Positions 59,666 through 64,000 of a DNA stretch of 64,000 nucleotides are shown here, piece after piece (position 1 is the first letter of the stretch; each line of letters opens with the position of its first letter). Made by a program: the position numbers and the translations under genes. Under the pieces are notes generated by a model. That model saw only the letters and a list, made by a program, of their open reading frames with translations. It searched no databases and had not been told where the DNA came from. The stretch spans positions 372,001 to 436,000 of the forward strand of contig NZ_LDTZ01000016.1 of assembly GCF_001186365.1 (NCBI RefSeq), read 5' to 3'. This DNA comes from Gordonia jacobaea. Lineage in GTDB: Bacteria; Actinomycetota; Actinomycetes; Mycobacteriales; Mycobacteriaceae.

Positions 59666-61012
59666 TCAGGAAACTGCCTGCGCGGCAAGCGCATCGGAGT
59701 CCGACGGTGCGGCGGCGTCGGCCTGCTCCGGTCGGTAAGCCCGGTAGCCACGCTGGATGGCGATCTGGTCGGCCAGATACTTCGCGTCGTGCCATACGCC
59801 CCAGATGAAACTCGATCCGCGACGTGAGAGCCATGGCAGTCCGAGGAAATAGATTCCCGGTTCGCCCGATACGCCGCGCTGGTGTGCCGGGCGGCCCGTC
59901 TCGTCGAAGGCGTCGACCCTCAGCCATCCGTAGTCGTAGGCGAAGCCTGTCGCCCACACGATGGACGTGATCCCGGCGGCGGCGAGGTCGAGTTGCGCAA
60001 TCGGGTCGATGACGCAGTCGGGGAGTGGGCCAAGGTCGTGGGCCTGCGGCTCCGCGGGGAGGTCGAGGCCATTGCGCTCGATGTAGTCGTCGGCCTCTCG
60101 GAGCATCGCGAGGTACGTTGCGTCGCCGTTCTCGATATTGGTGCGCAGATCCGCGGCAAACGTCATGGTGCCTGCGTCGAATGCCTGCGCGCGCCCGAGA
60201 AGGGTGATCCCGTCGGCGGCGAGCTGCCGGAAGTCGACGGTGTGCCCTCCGCCCGCGCCGCTGACGGCGATGGTCACGTGCTCTGCACCCGCCGGAGGTG
60301 CCGCGGCATCCCATTTGCCGAGAACGCCCAGCCACCAACAGAAGTCGCGACCACGGTAACTACGTGGCGGGCGATCATGCGGTCCGACGGCGAGGTACGT
60401 CTCGCGGCCTGACGCGCGCAGTTCCGCAGCTATCTGCACGCCCGACGACCCCGCGCCGACGACGAGAACGCCACCCTCGGGGAGCTGCTGCGGGTTGTGA
60501 TAGTCACTGGAGTGGATCTGATGGAAGGGTGCATCGCGCGGCACGACGGCGGGGATGACCGGGGTCTGGAAAGCGCCGGTCGCGGCGACCACGAAGTCCG
60601 CCTCGATCGGTCCGTCCGAGGTCTCGACGCGAAAGCCGTTCTCGCCCTGCTTCTTACGGACCGATGTCACCTCCACGCCGGTGCGGATGGGTGCGTTGAT
60701 GCGCTGGGCGTAGGAGCCGAGGTAGTCGGCGACCTGATCCTTGGTCGCGAACGCGTCGGCGTCGACGTCGAACTCCAGTCCGGGGAAGCGGTCGTGCCAC
60801 GCGGGACCGTTGGCGACCAGAGAGTCCCAGCGCCACGTACGCCAGCGTTCGGCGACGCGATCGCGCTCGAGTACGAGATGGTTGATTCCCTGTGCGGTGA
60901 GGTGCTCACTCATCGCGATACCTGCCTGGCCCGCGCCCACGACGAGCACCTCGACCTGTGTGGCCGCGGTACCCGCGGGTGTCTGGGTCCCCGGCGTAGC
61001 CAACTCCACCAT
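59666..61012 (-). CDS. CzcO-type FAD/NADPH flavin monooxygenase
   Basis: A 448-residue class B flavin monooxygenase-like protein. FAD motif VLVVGAGQAGIAMSEHLTAQ near residue 22-41, the next stretch RWRTWRWDSL, NADPH motif GVLVVGAGSSGVQIAAELRA near 168-187, and VWATGFAYDYGWL. It is similar to YUCCA/CzcO-type oxidases that hydroxylate N or oxygenate ketones. ATG 61012 is preferred over 61051 because GGAGG lies just upstream. It precedes RidA by 63 bp and carries the island motif at 61099-61122 upstream. Substrate unknown; an N-containing intermediate is plausible from context. Confidence 0.85.
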   Translation of the reverse strand: MVELATPGTQTPAGTAATQVEVLVVGAGQAGIAMSEHLTAQGINHLVLERDRVAERWRTWRWDSLVANGPAWHDRFPGLEFDVDADAFATKDQVADYLGSYAQRINAPIRTGVEVTSVRKKQGENGFRVETSDGPIEADFVVAATGAFQTPVIPAVVPRDAPFHQIHSSDYHNPQQLPEGGVLVVGAGSSGVQIAAELRASGRETYLAVGPHDRPPRSYRGRDFCWWLGVLGKWDAAAPPAGAEHVTIAVSGAGGGHTVDFRQLAADGITLLGRAQAFDAGTMTFAADLRTNIENGDATYLAMLREADDYIERNGLDLPAEPQAHDLGPLPDCVIDPIAQLDLAAAGITSIVWATGFAYDYGWLRVDAFDETGRPAHQRGVSGEPGIYFLGLPWLSRRGSSFIWGVWHDAKYLADQIAIQRGYRAYRPEQADAAAPSDSDALAAQAVS

Positions 61013-61098
61013 CTCGTACCTCCGCTGTTGCATGCGTTGTCGTTGACTCAATGATCATCGGACCGCCTGCATCTGTACAGCAGAGATATCCTGGGTAT

Positions 61099-61122
61099 TA
61101 CATCGGTTCAGTCGATGCAGGG
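61099..61122. promoter_or_regulatory. Island motif copy 2 (TACATCGG-N4-GTCGATGCA)
   Basis: TACATCGG-N4-GTCGATGCA followed by GGG, 87 bp upstream of the FAD monooxygenase start and just below the aldolase stop. It matches the copy at 45316-45339 in 19 of 24 bases. Confidence 0.6.
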
Positions 61123-61135
61123 TTGGGCTGCGTTC

Positions 61136-61792
61136 TCAGCGGTCGCGACCGGGATAGGGCTGGTAGGCCCGGCGGGCCGCGGTGGCCACGACCTCGGTGA
61201 GCTGGTCGTCGCTGAGTATCGCGGGCGCCCCGGCGCTGACGGCCTTCAGATACACCTCACTGAGCCATTCGACGACGCCGAGGTGCTCACACGCGGTCTC
61301 GATGTTGCCGCCGATCGCGACCGACCCGTGGTTGCGCATCAATGCCGCGGTGCGCTCGAACAATGCAGCCACCACGCCCTCGCTCAGCTCCGGGCTGCCG
61401 AAGACCGCGTAGGGAGCAACTCGTACCGAGCCGCCGACCATGGCGGCGTCGTAGTGGATCGGTGGGAGAAGCTCGGTGATCGTCGACACCGCGACCGACG
61501 CGATCGGGTGGGCGTGGGCAATCGCCGAAGCGGAGGTCGACCGGTAGAGGTCGAGGTGGAATCCGAGTTCTGCCGTCGGGCGGTAGCGGGTTTCTTCGAT
61601 CACCGAGCCGTCCATGTCGACGACTACCAGTTGATCCGGTTGGACGGAGCCGAGGCGTGCACCCTGCGGTGTGACGAGCACGCGATCGCCGACGCGGACG
61701 GAGAGGTTGCCGCCGGTGCTCAGCGACGTGCCCGCGGCCGCGAGTTGATGCGCAGCGACGCACAGGGGTACGCGCTGATCGACGATGTCCAC
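61136..61792 (-). CDS. Class II aldolase/adducin-family protein
   Basis: A 218-residue zinc enzyme beginning GTG 61792 (AAAGAGG upstream). TGGNLSVRVGDRVLVTPQGA, HAHPIASVAV (His-x-His metal pair), RYRPTAELGFHLDLYR (Glu) and MRNHGSVAIG (third His) form the usual site. Members are fuculose-1-phosphate/ribulose-5-phosphate aldolase-epimerases or decarboxylases of related acids. Its role here is not determined; a C-C cleavage or decarboxylation step of the island pathway is possible. Separated from the monooxygenase gene by 123 bp, so it may have its own promoter. Confidence 0.85.
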   Translation of the reverse strand: MDIVDQRVPLCVAAHQLAAAGTSLSTGGNLSVRVGDRVLVTPQGARLGSVQPDQLVVVDMDGSVIEETRYRPTAELGFHLDLYRSTSASAIAHAHPIASVAVSTITELLPPIHYDAAMVGGSVRVAPYAVFGSPELSEGVVAALFERTAALMRNHGSVAIGGNIETACEHLGVVEWLSEVYLKAVSAGAPAILSDDQLTEVVATAARRAYQPYPGRDR

Positions 61793-61913
61793 CTCTTTGA
61801 CGGTAGTCGGTCGAATGGCTTCGCCGCAGTGAGACGCCTGTGGCTCCTCATCTCGATCTGATTCCGCCGGCTCCCCGGACGGTCCCAGTCTGATTCATTG
61901 CAGCTCATTGAAT

Positions 61914-61973
61914 GCAACTAATGGTTGCGTGTTGAGCCGGGGAGTTGTAGATTCATACGCAACCAAAGGTTGC
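61914..61973 (+). promoter_or_regulatory. Two ArsR-type operators
   Basis: GCAACTAATGGTTGC at 61914-61928 and GCAACCAAAGGTTGC at 61959-61973. The two 15-bp palindromes share GCAACY-N3-GGTTGC, and the second is perfect. The second abuts the ribosome-binding site of the first gene. They probably bind the ArsR protein encoded in the operon. Confidence 0.75.
61925..61953 (+). promoter_or_regulatory. Promoter of the SRPBCC-ArsR operon
   Basis: TTGCGT (61925-61930), 17-bp spacer, TAGATT (61948-61953). The -35 box overlaps operator 1 and operator 2 covers the expected start site. Confidence 0.6.
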
Positions 61974-61983
61974 AGGAGATGCT

Positions 61984-62463
61984 ATGGACAAGCTGACCGA
62001 CGCAGAGGTGGGGACCCTCGTGCGAGAGCTCTACATCGACGCCGAGCCCGACATCGTGTTCGACGTCGTGAGTTCGCCCGAGCATGTCGCACAGTGGTGG
62101 CCCGATGAGGCTCGATACCGACTCGAACCGGGGTCGCCCGGCGAGTTGGTGTTCCATACCGGCGATGGCGGCGAGATCGTGCAGCAGTTCACCGTCGTCG
62201 AGTCGAATCCGCCACGCACGTTCTCGTTCCGGTGGACTCACCAGCCCGGCGACGACCCGGTCGCGGGCAACTCGTTGCTTGTCACTTTCGCTCTCACCGC
62301 GTCGGGCAGTGGTACGACGCTGACGATGACCGAGACGGGATTCCGTGAAAGAGGTTGGGAGGAAGCAGAACTCGAACGGCAATTCCGTGAACACATCGAC
62401 GGCTGGAACTTCTTCCTGCCTCGACTGGTGACCTACGTTGCCGGTGTGGAGGCCGCATCGTGA
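61984..62463 (+). CDS. SRPBCC/AHSA1-type protein 1
   Basis: A 159-residue START-like lipid/ligand-binding protein: VRELYIDAEPDIVFDVVSSP, HVAQWWPDEARY, GSPGELVFHTGDGGEIVQQF, RTFSFRWTHQPGDD, ending FFLPRLVTYVAGVE. AHSA1-like proteins of this kind are common in pairs with ArsR regulators. ATG 61984 with GCAGGAGA upstream. Function unknown; it probably binds a hydrophobic ligand. First gene of an operator-controlled operon; its stop overlaps the ArsR start by 4 bp. Confidence 0.85.
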   Translation: MDKLTDAEVGTLVRELYIDAEPDIVFDVVSSPEHVAQWWPDEARYRLEPGSPGELVFHTGDGGEIVQQFTVVESNPPRTFSFRWTHQPGDDPVAGNSLLVTFALTASGSGTTLTMTETGFRERGWEEAELERQFREHIDGWNFFLPRLVTYVAGVEAAS

Positions 62464-62891
62464 CGCGTCTCGGATCAGTAGGCGACGTCGACGACGCACT
62501 GTGGTCGGCCATCGGAGATCCGACGCGCCGTCGCATCGTCGACCTTCTTCTCGCTGACGACGGGGGTACGGCGACGTCGTTGAGTGAGCAGCTTCCGGTC
62601 AGCCGTCAGGGAGTTGCCAAGCACCTCGGAGTCCTCGACCGAGTAGGGCTCGTGCAAGCGACGCCCACGGGACGTGAGCGACGCTACGACGTCGACAGGG
62701 CTCAGCTTGCCAAGGCAGCCGCACAGCTCGAATCCGTCGGGGCCGCGTGGGATGCCCGGCTCCACCGCATCAAGGGCATCGCGGAGGCGCTGCAGCAGGC
62801 CCGCAACCAGGGCAAACCAGAACACCAACCTCCAAAACAGAACGGTCCACAAGAGAACCGTCCAGAACATAACGATCAAGGGAGTAACTGA
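62460..62891 (+). CDS. ArsR-family regulator
   Basis: A 143-residue winged-helix repressor: ALWSAIGDPTRRRIVDLLLA, SLSEQLPVSRQGVAKHLGVL and RVGLVQATPTGRERRYDV are the classical ArsR DNA-binding blocks. There is no Cys or obvious metal site, so it belongs to the ligand-independent SRPBCC-linked branch. The tail (about 115-143) is Gln/Asn/Pro-rich. GTG 62460 overlaps the first gene. Probably represses its own operon through the two upstream palindromes. Confidence 0.9.
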   Translation: MTRLGSVGDVDDALWSAIGDPTRRRIVDLLLADDGGTATSLSEQLPVSRQGVAKHLGVLDRVGLVQATPTGRERRYDVDRAQLAKAAAQLESVGAAWDARLHRIKGIAEALQQARNQGKPEHQPPKQNGPQENRPEHNDQGSN

Positions 62892-63337
62892 TGAGCAGCA
62901 TCCTGCACAGAATCGGCGTCGAGGGCGCCACCACCACAGACATCTACGACGCGTTGACCACCATCGACGGCTTGGCGGGCTGGTGGACAGAAGACGTAAG
63001 CGGTGACGGTGCGGCCGGTGGACGTCTCGAATTCCGCTTTCCGCCGGTCGGCGGATTCGACATGGAGGTACTTGAGACCGTCTCGGCGGAGTCGGTGCGA
63101 TGGCGCGTGATCGAAGGCCCCGACGAGTGGGTTGGCACGACCATCACGTGGTCGCTTCGCCAGGAGGGCGACTACGCCATCGTGATGTTCAGTCACGACG
63201 GCTGGCGCGAGCAGGTGCCGTTCATGAATCACTGCAGCACCAAGTGGGCGGTGTTCCTGATGAGTCTCAAGGCGCTGATCGAGTCGGGCAAGGGCACACC
63301 CGCACCGCGCGACGTCGCGGTCAGCGACTGGCACTGA
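62891..63337 (+). CDS. SRPBCC-family protein 2
   Basis: A 148-residue START-like protein whose ATG 62891 overlaps the ArsR stop by one base (TGATG). IGVEGATTTDIYDALTTIDG, LAGWWTEDVSGDGAAGGRLE, MFSHDGWREQVPFMNHCSTK and WAVFLMSLKALIESGKGTPA follow the AHSA1-like pattern. Together with SRPBCC protein 1 it forms a pair under ArsR control. Confidence 0.85.
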   Translation: MSSILHRIGVEGATTTDIYDALTTIDGLAGWWTEDVSGDGAAGGRLEFRFPPVGGFDMEVLETVSAESVRWRVIEGPDEWVGTTITWSLRQEGDYAIVMFSHDGWREQVPFMNHCSTKWAVFLMSLKALIESGKGTPAPRDVAVSDWH

Positions 63338-63349
63338 GTGCACCGTTGG

Positions 63350-64000
63350 TCAGGTGTTGATCCCGAACTCCCGGATCTTGCGATAGATCGTCGCCCGCGA
63401 GATGCCGAGGGCCGCGGCCGCCTCTGCCTTGCTGTGGTTGTTCTCCTCGAGGCTGCGTACGATCGCGTCGCGTTCGAGCGATTCGATCCTGGTCAGGGTG
63501 TGCCTGCTGGTCGAGCGGCAGCGCGGAGGTAGTTGAGCCGCTTCGATGGTGCCGGTGCGCTGATGAGTGACCACCTCGCGCAGGATCTGTCGTAGCTCGG
63601 TGACATTTCCGGGCCACGAGTATTTGCTGAGCTGGTTCATCGCGTTCGGTGCGACTGCCAACTCCCGTCCGCGGGTCAGTTGCTTGAGCAGCGTCGGCAC
63701 CAGATCGTGGAGGTCTTCGATGCGATGCCGCAGCGGAGGGAGTTCGACGGTGTGCCCGAAGAAGGGCAGCAGCACCGACGCCGCGTTCCCGGCGTCTGGC
63801 AGCGTCGTCACCGCGAGCCAGCCTGCGTGCTCGCGACCCGGAAGCAGATCGGAGATCGCGTTCACGGTGTCGTCGTCGAGTTGGTCGAGGCCACGGATGA
63901 TGACCCCGAAGCCGTCGGTGTCGAGTTCGGCTTCGAGGGCGTCGAACGTCTCCGGCGACTCGAAGTCGTCGGCGTTGAACACTCTCGTCGTGCCGGGCAG
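63350..64000 (-). CDS. Fis-type transcriptional activator, C-terminal part (cut by window end)
   Basis: The frame runs from stop 63350 to the right edge without interruption, so the N-terminus is outside. The visible 216 residues hold the end of an AAA+ sigma54-activator-like domain (LPPLRHRIEDLHDLVPTLLK, NQLSKYSWPGNVTELRQILR) and a Fis-type helix-turn-helix (LERDAIVRSLEENNHSKAEA, AALGISRATIYRKIREFGIN). The core ATPase part seems reduced, as in MimR/AcoR-type actinobacterial activators that work without sigma54. Its targets lie beyond the window. Confidence 0.85.
   Translation of the reverse strand: MPGTTRVFNADDFESPETFDALEAELDTDGFGVIIRGLDQLDDDTVNAISDLLPGREHAGWLAVTTLPDAGNAASVLLPFFGHTVELPPLRHRIEDLHDLVPTLLKQLTRGRELAVAPNAMNQLSKYSWPGNVTELRQILREVVTHQRTGTIEAAQLPPRCRSTSRHTLTRIESLERDAIVRSLEENNHSKAEAAAALGISRATIYRKIREFGINT

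Overview
The window looks like a chromosomal segment of a high-GC, mycolic-acid-type actinobacterium (Mycobacteriales; a Gordonia-, Williamsia- or Dietzia-like organism rather than Mycobacterium itself). The reasons are the PE/PPE/EspG/WXG100 type VII secretion module, the block sahH - mtrA-mtrB-lpqB - comF - hpf - secA - wax ester synthase - desaturase reductase - desA3-like genes - rsgA/aroA, which follows the gene order I remember for M. tuberculosis Rv3248c to Rv3227, the frequent GTG starts, and the many 4-bp start/stop overlaps. No tRNA, rRNA, insertion sequence, prophage or CRISPR array was seen.

Layout. 1-5.6 kb: part of an ESX locus holding substrates and the chaperone (EspC-like, a large Ala/Gly/Pro-rich protein, PE, PPE, EspG, EsxB-like, EsxA-like); no ecc core genes fall inside the window. 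5.8-8.4 kb: a cation efflux protein and an amino-acid permease. 8.6-21 kb: housekeeping core (SAH hydrolase, thymidylate kinase, MtrAB-LpqB, ComF, HPF, SecA). A strongly structured leader precedes hpf and is probably a raiA RNA. 21-32 kb: lipid block with a Rv3235-like protein, a WS/DGAT acyltransferase with an altered active-site motif, a desaturase electron-transfer reductase and two tandem desaturases. The reductase and the first desaturase share a 22-bp palindromic operator. 32-36.9 kb: LysR regulator, Mop protein, aroA-rsgA and small genes. 37-40.2 kb: three consecutive genes (nucleobase permease, NUDIX hydrolase, methyltransferase) that each carry an apparent frameshift.

40.2-61.8 kb: an accessory catabolic island with about seventeen genes and four regulators. 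It holds an SDR plus acyl-CoA dehydrogenase under a TetR; an aldehyde dehydrogenase divergent from an NCS1 permease and GMC oxidoreductase; an APC permease; a LysR; a YtcJ-type amidohydrolase plus a trimethylamine-dehydrogenase-like flavoprotein under a second TetR; and a tightly packed operon of class II aldolase, FAD monooxygenase, RidA, DUF1028, M20 amidohydrolase and aspartase. The enzymes suggest import of an N-containing compound, oxidative N-dealkylation, amide cleavage and deamination to fumarate, but the substrate cannot be read from the sequence. A near-identical 24-bp motif upstream of both the aldehyde dehydrogenase/permease pair and the monooxygenase suggests common control.

61.9-64 kb: an autoregulated SRPBCC-ArsR-SRPBCC operon with two clear palindromic operators, then the C-terminal part of a Fis-type activator cut by the window edge.

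Long near-perfect inverted repeats repeatedly mark convergent gene ends (after sahH, DUF2200, the methyltransferase and the first TetR of the island) and probably act as two-way terminators.
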